Source of the DNA: Musa acuminata AAA Group
Lineage: Eukaryota > Streptophyta > Magnoliopsida > Zingiberales > Musaceae
Reading direction: 5' to 3'
NCBI RefSeq assembly: GCF_036884655.1
Contig: NC_088331.1
Span: 12,928,501-12,992,500, forward strand
Length of the DNA stretch: 64,000 nt
Shown: piece after piece, positions 33,102 through 51,640 of the stretch
How the letters are laid out: the number at the start of each line of letters is the position of its first letter
Numbering within the stretch: the first letter of the stretch is position 1
Notes under the pieces: model-generated
What the model was told of the DNA's origin: nothing
The model's input: the letters and a program-made list of their open reading frames with translations, nothing else
The model's database searches: none
Made by a program: the position numbers and the translations under genes

Positions 33102-33993
33102 GTGGGCATGGCAGACACCAATCTGGATTGGAACAACTTTAGGTGTTGACATTCTTTGAGATTTGGAATGCTTCCCATCATTGACATTGCAATCACCTTC
33201 TAGGATCTAATAATATGCCAAGTATCATGAAATGCAAAACAACTCACTGGTTAACCTTGAAAACATAACTTCGACAGGAAGATTCATGGCACAGAGTGAG
33301 TCGGGAGAAGAAGAGGCTGCACTGAGATGGAAGTCCAGGGTGGTGGCTTTACCAGAGCATGATGGTTGAAGAAGGCTTAGTGCTCTTGTACCAACTGCAG
33401 GTTGAACAATATCCATCCTGATAGAAGAAGAAGAGTTGGTAGATTGACTTTAGGAATTCTGCATCTCCCACAACCCAAATCTTCACGGCATCCCCACTAG
33501 TGCTTGAGATTACCTGGAAACTCTGAGTCCGCTGCCGTCGAGGAAACCAAGAGGAAGTGCACTTGGAAGTCTGTGTCATCACATGACATTTGCATTCTTC
33601 CTTTCTATCTCGATCGCAAGTTGCATGGAGTAGGTGAGTGCCACCTAATGGTAAATGGTCCCTCTGCTCATGTAGCCATCCTTGATCTACTGTGCACACA
33701 GACCATTAATGCTTTCAAATCAAATGTCCAAGTTACCATACGTTCAACATAGTTAGGCAAGCATACACCAAGGCTGTGGGGTTGCAGTGAAGGCCACAGG
33801 AGTTGGATGAAGACCGTGAGTCATGTCATCACATCAACTATGACATTAAGATAGCATGATAAGGTTTACGATCCATCTCCGCCACAGAAGCTTGAGACAT
33901 CAGACTTGCCATCTTTAGGATCTGTCATCTACAAGCAGGCACCGAAGCCATCTCTCATCTGTACGACATTTGATGTTAACGAGACTATTAATT

Positions 33994-34019
33994 TAATAAT
34001 AATAATAATAATAATAATA
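33994..34019. repeat. (AAT)n microsatellite
   Basis: About nine AAT units. Confidence 0.9.
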
Positions 34020-35160
34020 GATCTGTGATTCAAAATTTCCTTCATCGGGATATTTATTACACCTGAAAAGAGGAATGAGAAACGAGAATTTGATCCCCCA
34101 ACTCCACATGCATACGAAGTGTAGGAGAGCGAAGAATTGGAAACCATGGCACAGAAACTATCTATAACTCAAATAAAATTCTAGAAAGAGAAGAGGAGAG
34201 AGCTAAACAAAAATAAAGTACGATTCCCCATAATAATAAGTGCAAGTTCACCACTGCTGCTTCTTTGGAGGGAATCACAAAACAGTAGCACATTATCATA
34301 CAATTTGTACACAAACAAAAGCAACAACGCAAGAAAAGCCATGAGAAGTCATACAAGGAAAGGCGAGGCTGAAGATTCTGCTGCTCTGTCCTCCCAAAAA
34401 GCCAGTGAATTGTCACTAGTAGTACTGTTGCATGCTATCCCTCAGAACAGCATCTGCTTGACAAAACATAGTGGAAGCCCTCCTCGAACAGCCTATGCAT
34501 TTCTTGTTGTAGAATTGCTTCAATAGGGTGATTGATGAAGCCATAAGAAAGACTAATTATCAGTTGGGCTCATATTAAATATTGGTTTCTGGTTAAGATC
34601 ACTACATTTATGAGATCTTCACTAGTATAAGCACACATGATTCAATTAGGTGAACACACTCGGTTCTTTCAAATTATATGTTTCTTGTGTTCTTTGTAAT
34701 GGTAAGTGGGTAACACATATTAGATGTTGGGATTTAGGATTTTGTTATTATTATTGCTGTGTGGATAACACACATTAGATGGAATACATCTTCGCAAGTG
34801 AACTTTTATCTCCTCAGGCGTGTAGATGTAAACTTGTGAAGTCTACTAAAATTGGTAGATTATGAGCTAACCTATTAGATTGATAGGGATGTGTTTAAAA
34901 CTGATTACATAAAATTTGATAGATATGATATGATATAAGCTTAGATGGATATGATATAAGCTCATTAGCATTAGATAAAATTTGGATGTTGATGAAATTG
35001 TTAACTTCAATTGTCTACTCGGTTAAGGCAATAGAATTATGAACTTTGATATTATTAAGTACTTTGTCATTCATCCTAACAAATATCAACTGAGTGAATA
35101 GGAAAAATATTAATAATAGACTTTATGAGAGTAGTCTCACTAGCCTATGAAATAAATGGA

Positions 35161-35205
35161 TTTTTTTTTCTCTCTCTCTCTCTCTCTCTTTTTTTTTTTT
35201 TTTTT
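35161..35205. repeat. (CT)n microsatellite with flanking T-runs
   Basis: T-run, about ten CT units, then a second T-run. Confidence 0.9.
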
Positions 35206-35965
35206 GTAGCTTTATTATCAACCATGCATTGAAATCTATAGACAGTCTACCCAAAGACAGTTCATGACCAAGTCCACTCCTTAGTTTCGAGACTATTTAG
35301 ATATATTATCTGAAGGATGGATCATCATATCAGGATTTTTGGGTTTCATATATGAAAAATAAAACTCTGATGCGTTTAGAATTAAACGAGGAGATTTCTT
35401 TCTGTCCACCATATTCATGCTGAAAAGACTTCCAATCATTTGATATTATTTTTTTTAATTTAATTTTTATTAGCGTGAAACATGAAAAAAAATAACTAAG
35501 GAAAGAAAAAAGATAAAAAGAGGACAAATAACAAGGAGGGAGAAGGGAAAGTAAGCTCTATAGTCTACGTCTTGAGAGGGTGAACTAAAGAAAAGGTTCA
35601 GTTACCAATCACCATTTCCTCTTGGCTTAGCATTATCTTTGGTGCGAAGAAGCTTCATAATCTAAGAAGAAGCAAATTAAATATGACTATTTAAAAAAAT
35701 ATAATAAAGGTGTATGTAACAATTCTGATATAAAGACCCCTAAGAAAATATAGTCATAGAAACTTAACTTATAGAATCAAGTCAAAGCAGCACGAGATTG
35801 AAAAGTGGATGCCAACTAGATATTTCATGTTAATATCTCATCTAAAAGTAATATTCCTCCGTTCGAGAATTTAATATTCTTTAACTGACAATTGCTATGA
35901 AATAAAAACTAGATAAAGAGTTTCTATATGTATATTTTCATTTCAAACTCATTGAAGGAATATTT

Positions 35966-36480
35966 TGTTGAACTCATAGCTCATGAATTCAGCCCATAGT
36001 GGGCTTTAACAGCCCAGTCCATCCCTTTTTCACTTAACCCTAGATCAAATTAGGAAGGTGTGATGGTTGCGATTTTTGGGAGAGAAAAATTGTAGCAACG
36101 AGGTAGATTTTACTACAGCTATGTCATTCCAAAAATTAGGAGAAAAATATAGAAAAATAAGAGAAGGAAAGGGAAGAAGATAACGCAGAGAGGCTATTCT
36201 CAATCATCCAAGCAGTATTGATCAGATCTACAGTAGATTCTTGCTCTAATTACTTGAGGAGAATGACGTAATCCTTATATGTCATTTATTCTCTTGTGAT
36301 TGTTGCTAGGGTTTTGGGCAAAATACTAAGATTTATATGTTCATTATTCTTATAATGAATTATCACTAGTTTGCCTCGTGATTTTTACCGTTCACGTTGG
36401 AGGGGTTTTCCACGTAAATCTTGATGTTATATTTAATTATGATTCTATTTAATTTCGCTACGTGTTATGGCATGTTAATA
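35966..36480 (+). mobile_element. Possible copia LTR fragment
   Basis: Starts TGTTGAACTC and contains, near 36385-36425, a GTTGGAGGGGTTTTCCACG block of the kind seen near the R/U5 part of several plant copia LTRs. Neither a second terminus nor a clear target duplication was found. Confidence 0.4.
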
Positions 36481-37675
36481 TTTGTTCATATACAGAAGTT
36501 TAAGGATTTTGTTTGACAAACCTTCAACGTATAAAAATGGGATACACAAATATTTTTTTATGGAATTCAAGAAAAATTCTCTTGGATCAAGTAGTAATTA
36601 TTGAATTACAACCCCTTAAGGATAACTTATTTCTCTCTTGAAAGACTTGTTATTGAGATCTATTGTAAAAGGTTTTAGGTATGTCACTTGGGCTCTCTCT
36701 CTCTCTCTACATATCCCTAGTGTAATTTTGGAGTAAATCTAGCTAAACTAGACTAGACTTGTTATAGCTCGAACATTGGACCAAATATGCTCCGAATCTC
36801 TTTAGGTATAGATCAATTTTAATCAAGATTAATCATATACTCAACATGGAGTCTTCTAATTTGAACTTAGTTATTAACATTATTATTATGCTGCTGTTGC
36901 TGAAGGTGATGGAAGAAAGGGCTTCCGGAAGGTAGCTGGTCAGTGCAGACGCATCAATGGATGTGAGATATGCACACACAAGAAAAACAAAAAAGAAAAA
37001 GAGTCCCACAACCAACATAAGTGTGAAGCCTGCCGTCGACTAATACGACATTGGCGTTGGAATCATGCAAACGCATTGCACGGAAGTCTCCCTCTTCTCC
37101 CTCGGTCGGTCGGTCGGTCGTCGAAGTAAGTCTGTGACAGTACGTGCCGTTACTGACGAACCACAAGAGATGAAGTTATTGTGAAAGCTATCGTCTGCCT
37201 TGTAGACTACTCTCGAGATATTTTAATTTCATCGTGACTTAGTCGAAGAACTCCAGAGCCGATGGAATTACGTTGGTAAAGGACCAGAGCTAATCTGGTT
37301 TCGCCTGCAATGCAGTTCTGAGATTGTTGTTTGACGAAGCTTCTAAATGACTTCACAGACTTTGACTTGTGTTACCTGACCACACGCATGCCCAAAAGTC
37401 AATCAAATATCGACCCGTAAGTTCCACGTTATTTGCTTGATGTGAAGGCTTATGGTCGACATCCCCTGTGGTACGTTTTCTTTATCGTGGTCTGAGAAGC
37501 TTCTAATCAAAATAAGCTTCGTCTTCCCCGGGAAGAGTCAGTCAATTAATAATGGCGTTTGCTGCTAGAATCCAATCAGCGTAGCAGCAGAAAAGAACTC
37601 GTGAAACGTCCATTCGAACAGATCCAACCTTTTCCATATCTTCATCTTCTTCTTTAGTGGTGAGACGAGTGGAAG
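36481..37675. other. Intergenic region upstream of the OCTOPUS-like gene
   Basis: No gene recognised. A (CGGT)n run lies at 37102-37120. The promoter and 5' UTR of the next gene should lie in the last few hundred bases. Confidence 0.5.
37102..37120. repeat. (CGGT)n short tandem repeat
   Basis: Four to five units. Confidence 0.9.
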
Positions 37676-38311
37676 ATGAAGTGCGAGAGGCACCCCTTCG
37701 AGGCCGGTGTGGGCGTCTGCGCCTCCTGCCTTCGCGAGCGCCTCCTCGCCATCACCGCCCCCGCGCAGGCGGCCTCCTCTCCGGAGCACCCGTCGCCTCT
37801 TCCCTTCAAATTCCCCCGCTCCGTCTCCCCCTCCGGTTCTCGGCGGTACTCTTCCGTGGTCTCCGCCCTCTTCGGCTGCCACGGACCCGGCGACCGTGAC
37901 AGGACGCCCCAGAAATCGAGGTCTTGGCTCTCTGCGCTCCTCCGTGGCCGCCGGAAGAAGAACATGTCGAGCGTGTACTCCCCGGAAGACGCCGCCGCAT
38001 GGCCGGGCCGGGACCCGGATCCTGAGTTCCGGTACGATGCCAAGTCTCCGTGCCGGTCGTGGCATCGGAAGCGGCAACCGATGAGGGAGCCAACGGGGGA
38101 GCACAACCACCGCGACCGCGACGATCTGACAAGGTTCGCCACGTGCTTCAGCCCGCTGATGATCGCGAGCTACTCCCGGCGGCGGTCCCGGATGGAGGAG
38201 ATCGGGTTCTCCGAGCTAGGCCCGCACCACCGCCGACGTGCGTCCACCGGCGGCCCGTTGCTGTACGCGGATCCCCCGCGGAAGCTGGCCGCATTCGTCA
38301 CCGTTAGGTAA
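37676..38311 (+). CDS. Uncharacterised protein with OCTOPUS-like N-terminal Cys/His motif
   Basis: Single-exon, GC-rich frame of 211 residues. The N-terminus has Cys3-x2-His6-x8-Cys15-x2-Cys18 followed by LRERL, the signature that opens OCTOPUS/DUF740 plant proteins (membrane-associated regulators of phloem patterning). The rest is Ser/Arg/Pro-rich and probably disordered, with an SRSWLSALLRG basic helix-like patch at about 82-92, an RFATCFSPLM segment at about 153-162, and a C-terminal KLAAFVTVR. It is much shorter than true OCTOPUS proteins, so it is a short relative rather than OPS itself. Overlapping ORFs in the other frames and on the minus strand come from the high GC content. The metal-binding role is inferred. 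Confidence 0.75.
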   Translation: MKCERHPFEAGVGVCASCLRERLLAITAPAQAASSPEHPSPLPFKFPRSVSPSGSRRYSSVVSALFGCHGPGDRDRTPQKSRSWLSALLRGRRKKNMSSVYSPEDAAAWPGRDPDPEFRYDAKSPCRSWHRKRQPMREPTGEHNHRDRDDLTRFATCFSPLMIASYSRRRSRMEEIGFSELGPHHRRRASTGGPLLYADPPRKLAAFVTVR

Positions 38312-38961
38312 CGGTTTTGCGCCCGTCAACCGTCGCCTTTTACTCCCCGTTGCGTCATTAATTCCGGGAAAAATAGAATTAAAATAAATTTCGTGCATCT
38401 GCGCCAGAAAATTAAAAAAAAATAAATCCTTGTAATTCTGTGTGAAATTTAGCTCAAATAAAATTTGATGAATTCCTTTGGGATGCATTTCTTCTCTTTT
38501 GTTTTGATAATCAGTTTTCTCGCTCTCGCTTGTCAGAAAAGTTCACAGAAAGAAATGCTTATTCCAAAGGTCAATTTCTTTAGTAGTAGCAAAACTAATT
38601 AATAAGGTAAAAGAAAAAGCTAAGCACAGACCGAAAGAGAAGTGTTTGACACATTAAAAGGATACCTCACAAACGCCAACTCCACGTGAATGAATACTGT
38701 AGAGGTTATCCCGTCTTCTTTCCTGCATTAATCCTTCATCCCAATCCAATTATTTAACTGATTCTAGTTTTAGACTCGAGCAAAGCATCTTCTCGCAAAT
38801 GTATACACCTAGAACCAGATATAACAAACATAGAGACTAGTTCATGCATATCTCTCTCATCAAGACATCCTTTCCTATGTAGGCTGATGCAGTTTATGAG
38901 TTGATAGAAAGCTCAGTAAAATACAACACCTCAATAGCAACCTAAACAATTATGGATGAAC
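38312..38961. other. Convergent 3' flank
   Basis: Lies between the OCTOPUS-like gene (+) and RABH1 (-). No gene seen; AT-rich, with likely 3' UTRs. Confidence 0.5.
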
Positions 38962-44608
<5,647 letters not shown>

Positions 44609-45106
44609 TGTTAGGACGAAAAATTATGTTAATTTAAAAACTTTCGATAAAGCTTATAGCGAAAAGATAGTTTAACTTGAAAGGATGTTTGTAAGCATAG
44701 TAAAAATAATAAGTAAATAAATTAGTTTGCAATATGAGAATGACGATGAAAAGCAAAACAGAAATACAAACTAAGTTTTATAGTGGTTCGGTCATCGTGA
44801 CCTACATCCACTTCTGATTCCTCTTCCATTGAGGCTACCAACGTTCACTAACGATCTTTTTTTAATAGGCAAAGACCAACCACCCTTTTACAACTCTTTC
44901 TCCTTTTAACAAGTTTATGAGATAATATTTACAACCCACTTACTCCAATCTTAAATTGAAATTAACACTTAGAGTTAGAGGAGAGGAATTCTTATAAGAT
45001 TACAACGATGTTTTCCCCGGTTTTTGTTCTCAATTGATGTGATCATTAAGTAGGGATGAGTGAGGTTTTTATAAACCCCAAATAGATTCAACTTTGGAGC
45101 CAAAAG

Positions 45107-45797
45107 TGTTATGATCAAGTTGACACTAAGAGGGAGGGTTAATTAGTGCTTTCAATCAAAACAATGTTGATTCAAAAATTCGTTCGATAAAGCTTGTATC
45201 CGAAAAGGGGTTTAAACTTGAAAACATTCGTAAGTGATTTAAGACAGTGAGCAAGTAAATCAGTGAATGATAAGAATGAAAAGTATGAAAGAAATGGTAC
45301 AGAAAGAAAGCACACCAGATTTATAGTGGTTCGGTCATTGTGATCTACATCCATTCTCGATTCCTCCTCTATTGAGGCCACCAGTATCCACTAATGATCT
45401 TTTTTTAATAAGAGAAGACCAACCACCCTTTTATCATTGTTTCTCATTTTTACAGGTTTAGAAGATAACTTTTTATAAGCCTCACACCTCTTTTATTCAC
45501 AAAGCTAAAGGAGGAGGACACTAAGTACTTTTTCAACACTTTTATAATCAAATCTCAAACTTTTGTTTACACTTTTTATGTTTTTTCATGCAGAAAAGAG
45601 TAGGGTATTTATAGGCCCTAATGGCTTCAAAAATAGAACCAAAAAATATCTCATCCCCGATTTCCGGGGTATTGGCAGTACCACCGCCATTATTGGGCAG
45701 TGCCACCTCCTACAGACTAACGCTGGATGGTTTTATTGGGCAATGCCATCGCCTACAGACCACCGCCTACATTATTGGGCAGTGCCACCGCCATCAT
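45107..45797 (-). mobile_element. Truncated 3' LTR of C1
   Basis: Matches the U5, R and first part of the U3 of 51641-52931 up to the repeats at 45670-45797, then diverges. Reversed TATA near 45606-45614. Confidence 0.7.
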
Positions 45798-46690
45798 GAT
45801 ATTATTGTTTTGAAAATAGAATATTTATCATGATGTGATGAAGCAATTTTATGTTGAATGGTAACAAATGTTCATAACTTTTTGGAACAATAAACAAATT
45901 TAGATTATAAAAAATGGTACCTATAGCCTCAGAATATGTGATCCCAACTGATTCTGTGTCCTATTATCCTATAAAATAGCAACCTCTTCTTTTCTCAAGA
46001 ATTCCTATTAGGTTACAAATTATGTTATCCGTAATGGGTATGTGATATCCTAAGAGATAAGTGGATACCATATCGTGTTCATTCACATTTACGTTGTTGC
46101 AAATTGGAAGAACATCTAAATTAGCGAATCATTCAATTGGTTCTAAATCACTCAATTCTTCTAAATCTACATATTTTCTCTTATGTATACTTTAGACTCA
46201 AAGGTTGGGAATTTAAGGGTATGTTGAGGGGAATGAAAGAGTATAGAATCAAAGGTTTCATCTAACCTCCTCTTTCCTTTGTTCTTTTAGGATCTTTTAG
46301 ATGCCATGAGGACTACATATATGACAAATAATAAGAGGCAAGGATAAGTAATAAATGGAGAATGAGAGAAAAAACGGGGTTTAAGAATTACCTATGTAGT
46401 TTAAACTTCTTGTGATCACCAAAGGGGGTTTGAGATTGATCCTTAGCTTTGTAAAGGATAGTGGTTTTCTTGAGTTTCTATAAGAAGAGTAAGAGGAATA
46501 AGGGGTGTGGAGCAGTTTAGAGAGGTGTAGAGAGGGTTAGGGGTGGTTCTATCGTCGGCCCTAACTATGGTTTTTATAGGGCAAGGTTGCGGGCGGTGGT
46601 ACCGCCAGTTAGGTAGTGCTACCGCCTATAAGTGGTGTGTACTGGTGGTGCTATCGCCAGTCCAGTAGTGCCATCGTAGGTGCACTATTT
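45798..46690. other. Unrelated segment replacing the rest of the C1 U3
   Basis: No match to the C1 5' LTR. Near its right end it has another reversed TATA-like TTTTTATAG (46571-46579) followed by GGCGGTGGTACCGCC-type repeats (46590-46670), so part of it may be another LTR U3. The bulk is unrecognised. Confidence 0.45.
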
Positions 46691-47094
46691 TTTTTTTTGC
46701 TCAAGTTATCACTGTTGGTTTTCTTTTTCTAGCATTTTTTTTTCTTTTGAGATGCAGCAAGCAAGTACTCTTGTTTCCTTTTCTTTTGAGATATGTAAGA
46801 TCACAATCATTACGTGGTGGAAACACTCATTTGTGCAAATATCATATCAAGTCATTTCATGAATCAAAATTCTACTTTTGTAAATAGAAAGAGTAAGAAT
46901 TCATATGGAAATGATCAACTCATAAAAGATCAAATATACTGATGATCCATAAATAAGATCTCTTTTTTTGTGAATTACAAAGAGAAGGAATGATAGTAAA
47001 TGATCTCAAAAAATAAAACTCAATTTTTAAAAGTTGAGAAATCCAAAAATATAAAAGTGGAACTCATGCATTAAAAAGATTTAACATACCTAAT
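46691..47094 (-). mobile_element. 3' spacer of C1
   Basis: AT-rich, with CTTTTGAGAT-type blocks like the spacers of the sister elements. No ORF. The polypurine tract is not visible next to an intact LTR end. Confidence 0.5.
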
Positions 47095-50000
47095 TCTCTT
47101 CTAACAAAGTCAAATTGTTCCTCATTCAATGGTTTATAAAAATATCACCTAATTGATATTTTGTATCAATAAATTCTAGAGATATATCATGGTTATTAAC
47201 ATGATCCCTTATAAAATGATATCTAATATCAATATGTTTAGTTCTAGAGTGTTGAATGAGATTTTTTATTAAACATATTGTACTAGTGTTATCACATTTT
47301 ATAGGAATATTTTTCAAGTGAATTTCATAATCTTTTAATATGTTTTTCATCTATATGACTTGTGCACAACATGCACCTACTGTTATATACTTAGTTTCAG
47401 TTGTAGATAATACAACCAATTTTTGTTTCTTTGAAAACCAAAAGACAAGTGCACGACCTAAGAGTTGACATGTTCCGGATATGCTTTTTCTATTTATTTG
47501 ACAATCATCAAAATAAGCCTTGGCATAAGCAATCAATTTATGATTTTTGATTTTTGGATACCATAATCCTATATTATGAGCTCCTTTTAGGTATCTAAAA
47601 TTTTTTTTAATAGTTTTTAAGTGAGATAGCTTGGAATTTGACTAAAATCTAGCACATAGTCTAACATTAAATAAAATATCAGGTCTAGTTGTTGTGAGGT
47701 ATAATAAACTACATATCATACCCTTATAAATCTTTTGATCAAAACATTCTCCATTAATATCCATATCTAATTTTATAGAAGTGCTCATTGGTATATTTAG
47801 AGCTTTAACACTATCCATATTAAATTATTTTAATAGATCTAACGTATACTTAGTTTGACTAACAAAAGTTTCATTATTAAATTATTTGATTTGTAAACAT
47901 AAGAAAAAGGTTAATTCCCCCATTAAACTCATTTTGAATTCATGACTCATACTATTAGCAAAAGATTCTCATAAAGATTCATTTGAAAATCTGAAAATGA
48001 TATCATCAACATAAATTTGAATAATAAAAAATTATTTTTAAAATATTTGATAAATAATGTAGTATTGACCTTGCCTTTCATAAAATTATTCTTAATTAAA
48101 AAGGAACTAAGTCTCTCATACTAAGCCTTTGGGGTTTATTTCAAACCATAGAGAGCATTAGACAACTTAAAAATATGATTTGGAAAAATGATATTCTCAA
48201 GTTCGGGTGGTTGTATAACATAAACTTCTTCAGAAATAAAGTTATTAAGAAAAACACTTTTAACATCCATTTAAAATAACTTAAAATTATTACAATTAGC
48301 ATAGGCAAGGAGAATCTTTATGGCTTAAGTCTAATCACAAGAGCGAAGATTTCTTCATAATCGATACCTTCTTCTTGGTTGACACATTTGGCCACTAATC
48401 TAGCCTTATTTCTAACCATGATACCAAATTCATCTTGCTTGTTTCTAAAAACCAATTTAGTACTAATTACTAAATGGTAACTAGGTCTAGGAACAAGCTT
48501 CCATATCTCATTTCTCTTAAATTGATTTAATTTCTCATGCATTGCAAAGACCCATGAATAATCTTTTAGGGCTTTGTCAATGCATTTTGATTTAATTTGA
48601 CAAGAAGGCTGCATTAGCATAGAAATTCTTAAATGAAGAGCAAGTTTGAATACCTTTTAAACTATCTTCAATGATTAGCTCCTTAGGATGAGCATCTATA
48701 TACTTCCAATCCTTAGGTAAGGATTCTTTGGAAGAAGATGCATCCAAGTTGCTAGGGGGAGGAGAGTTTTCATTCAAATTTAAAGCATCAAAATCATCAT
48801 CAAAATTATTTTTCTTAAATTCGAGAAGCTCGTTAAAATAGATTCTTCTATAACCAAACTTCTTTTATTAAAGATATGAAAAGCTTTAGACATAGAGGAA
48901 TAATCAAGAAAAATGCTTTCATCGGATTTTACATCAAATTTTCCTAAGACATCTTTTTCATTTAAAATAAAATATTTACAATAGAAAAGTTTAAAATATG
49001 AAGTATTAGGTCTTTTATTATTTCACAATTCATCAGGAGTTTTGGAAAATAATGGTTTTACAAGCACCTTGTTCATGACATAGCATCCCGTGTTAATGAC
49101 TTCGACCCAAAAATATTTGAGTAGGATATGCTCATCAAGCATGGTTTTTATCATTTCTTATAAACTCCTATTTTTTCTCTCACCAATTCTATTTTGTTGA
49201 GGGTTTCTTGGAGTGGAAAAGTTGTGGTTATACCTATTTGAATCATAAAAGTTTTTAAAATTATGATTTTGAAATTCACCACTATGATCACTTCGAATGG
49301 AGGCAATCATAAAATCCTTTTTATTTTGAACTAATTTATAAAAAATAAAAAATATTTAAAGTAATCACTTTTATATGTCAAGAAGTATGTCCACATGTAT
49401 TTACTATAATCATTAATAATTATAAAGGCATATTTACTGTCTCCTAGGCTTATTATATCAATTGGTCCAAATAAATTTATATGGATCAATTGTAGTAGTC
49501 TAGAGGTGCTTATTTGATTATTTGATTTGAAACTATTTTTTATTTATTTTCCTAAATGACATGCGTCACAAACTTTGTCTTTGACAAACTTGATGTTAGA
49601 CATTCCTCTTACAGGTTTTCTAGTTGAAATTTAAGAGATTAGTTTCATGCTAGCATGACCTAATCTCCTATTCCAAAGCCATGCATCATTGTTTAAAACC
49701 AAAAAAACATATTTCATCATAAAAATCATCAATATCAATAGTATACATATTATTATTTTTAAGGACAATCATAGATATATTTTTGTGTGGTATTTCAATT
49801 ATACAAGTATTAGATTCAAATTTGATGATATATTCTTTATCACACAATTGACTAATGTTTAGTAGATTATGTTTTAAGCCATCTATTAATAATACATCTT
49901 TAATTAAAATGTTTGATTTATTAACTATATTTCTTTTGCCAATATTTTTTTCTTTGTTGTTATCTCCAAATGTGACAAATCCTTCGTCTTGGCTAGTGAG

Positions 50001-50300
50001 CTTAAAGAAGTATGTTAGATCTCCAGTCATGTGTCTTGAGCATCCACTATCAAGGTACCATCTCTTGCTCTTAGCTTGTGGTTGTAGATATATTTATAAG
50101 AAAGACGGTTTTCGTTTAGGTACCCATTTAACCTTGGGTCCCTCATAAATAGATCTATCTATCATTGGGTGATTTATGGTTCCTTTAGAAACCCAAACTA
50201 ATTTGTGTAAACTATACCTTTTAAATAGACATTTGTAGATAAAATTACCATATTTTTTATAAAAAAATATATTTTTCTTTAGGTGAGACATATAATGTAG
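47095..50300 (-). pseudogene. Decayed copia pol of C1
   Basis: Minus-strand order: a GAG-pre-integrase/protease-like region at 50030-49686, integrase remnants at about 49500-49000, the start of RT at 48620-48318 (KLVPRPS.., KARLVAKCVNQEEGIDYEE), RT remnants to about 47600, and RNase H at 47536-47126 (TETKYI, CDNTSTICLI, RTKHIDIRYHFIRD). It ends with the LNEEQFDFVR-type tail near 47100. Many stops and frameshifts. The domain order is copia-type. Confidence 0.85.
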
Positions 50301-50415
50301 GTCCTTTAATGAAGATAGTTGGCTTTTGTTGAGTATTACTCATAAAGTTAATTCCTTCCTTTCTATGAATATAACCATTATTAGTAACGATCATGTTTAG
50401 AAATTTTTTACCTAT

Positions 50416-51600
50416 TTAAAATTTTTCTAATATTTCTTCTAGTAAGACATTTTCTTTTCTAAGTGAATCTATCTTATCACAGTTAGTGCAAGCAAACATA
50501 CTATCATCATGCTCATTTTTTAGTTTATCAAATTTACTAACAAGAGAAGCATGCTCCTTTTCTAATAACTTGTATTTTTTACCAACTAGCTTATATTCAT
50601 CGTATAGATCATTAAAAGTAATAAGTAAATCATCATAAGCTAAATGAGATTTGGTTGAGTCACTTACCTTGTCATTGAGCGCAATTAGAGCGTAATTTGC
50701 AACTTCCTCTTTGTTGATTAGCTCATCATCTTTGGATGCACTCAAATCGTCCCAAGTTGCTTTGAACGCCTTCTTTTTCTTTGGTAACTTCTTTACTTGG
50801 GGACATATATTTTTGAAGTTCCCCGGCTTCTTGCATTCATAACATATTATTTGATCATTTTTCAGTTCACTTTTATTCTTAAAGTCCTGTTTTGTTTTAT
50901 TTCTTTTCAAGAATTTTTTAAACTTTCTTGTAATAAGTGTTAAGTCATCATCATCATCATTACTTGAATTTTTACCCAAGTGGCCTTCTTGGGTTCTAAA
51001 TGTCATATCCTTCCTATTCTTTGGAAGGTTGTTCTCAAGTTCATCATGTGTTATGCACGTCATTTCATAGGTCATAAAGGACTTGATAAGTTCTTCAAGC
51101 GGAAAGTTATTTAGATCCTTTGCTTATTGTATTACCGTTACTTTATGATCCTAACTTTTTGGAAGGGATCTTAATATCTTGTTAACAATTTCAAAAATAG
51201 AAAAAATTTTACCAAGTGCTTTTAGACCATTGACGACATCCGTAAAACGGGTGTACATGTCTCTAATAGTTTTACTTGGTTTCATATAAAATAACTCATA
51301 GCTATGAACTAAAAGATTAATTTTTTACTCTTTAACCCTACTCGTGTTTTCATGTATGACTTCAAGCGTGTGCTAAATCTCATGTGCAGTTTTGTATATA
51401 GAAACTCGATTAAATTCATTCTTGTCAAGAGCACAAAATAAAGCGTTCATCGCTTTAGCATTCAAAGAGAAAGTCTTCTTTTCCAAATCAAGAAAATTCT
51501 CATTCTAGTTTTCCAATACATGTAGTCCGTCCTATTGAATATAGGAAGACGAGTAATAGAAAGACCCTCTTGATTGCTAATAAAAGTCATCTCTCTTGGG
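50416..51600 (-). pseudogene. Decayed copia gag of C1 with degenerate zinc knuckle
   Basis: The same gag family as N1-N3. The readable frame 51075-50416 includes the ENNLPKNRKD block, a knuckle CYECKKPGNFKNIC in which His reads Asn, and a coiled-coil-like Lys/Glu/Leu-rich tail that the gag-only elements lack. N-terminal gag remnants extend to about 51590. Confidence 0.82.
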
Positions 51601-51626
51601 TTTTAAACCAAATAGAGAGTAACCTT

Positions 51627-51638
51627 GCTTTGATACTA
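51627..51638 (-). other. Degenerate primer binding site of C1
   Basis: Minus strand TAGTATCAAAGC, two changes from the usual TGGTATCAGAGC, beside the LTR. Confidence 0.7.
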
Positions 51639-51640
51639 AC

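Larger units (their letters stand above)
33102..35965. other. Intergenic region upstream of the expansin-like gene
   Basis: I recognise no gene. A minus ORF of 116 codons at 33349-33699 has no motif I know. Simple repeats: (AAT)n at 33994-34019 and (CT)n plus T-runs at 35161-35205. Confidence 0.5.

Noticed and set aside
33349..33699. 116-codon minus ORF upstream of the expansin-like gene
   Set aside because: No recognisable motif, signal or domain; it could be chance or part of an unknown gene, but I cannot support it.
35966..36555. Complete solo LTR with a TATTT duplication
   Set aside because: The flanking TATTT match lies in AT-rich sequence and the right end does not finish in CA; kept only as a low-confidence LTR-like fragment.
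37565..38142. Long minus and alternate plus ORFs over the OCTOPUS-like gene
   Set aside because: High GC content makes long open frames on all frames; only the 37676 frame carries a family motif.
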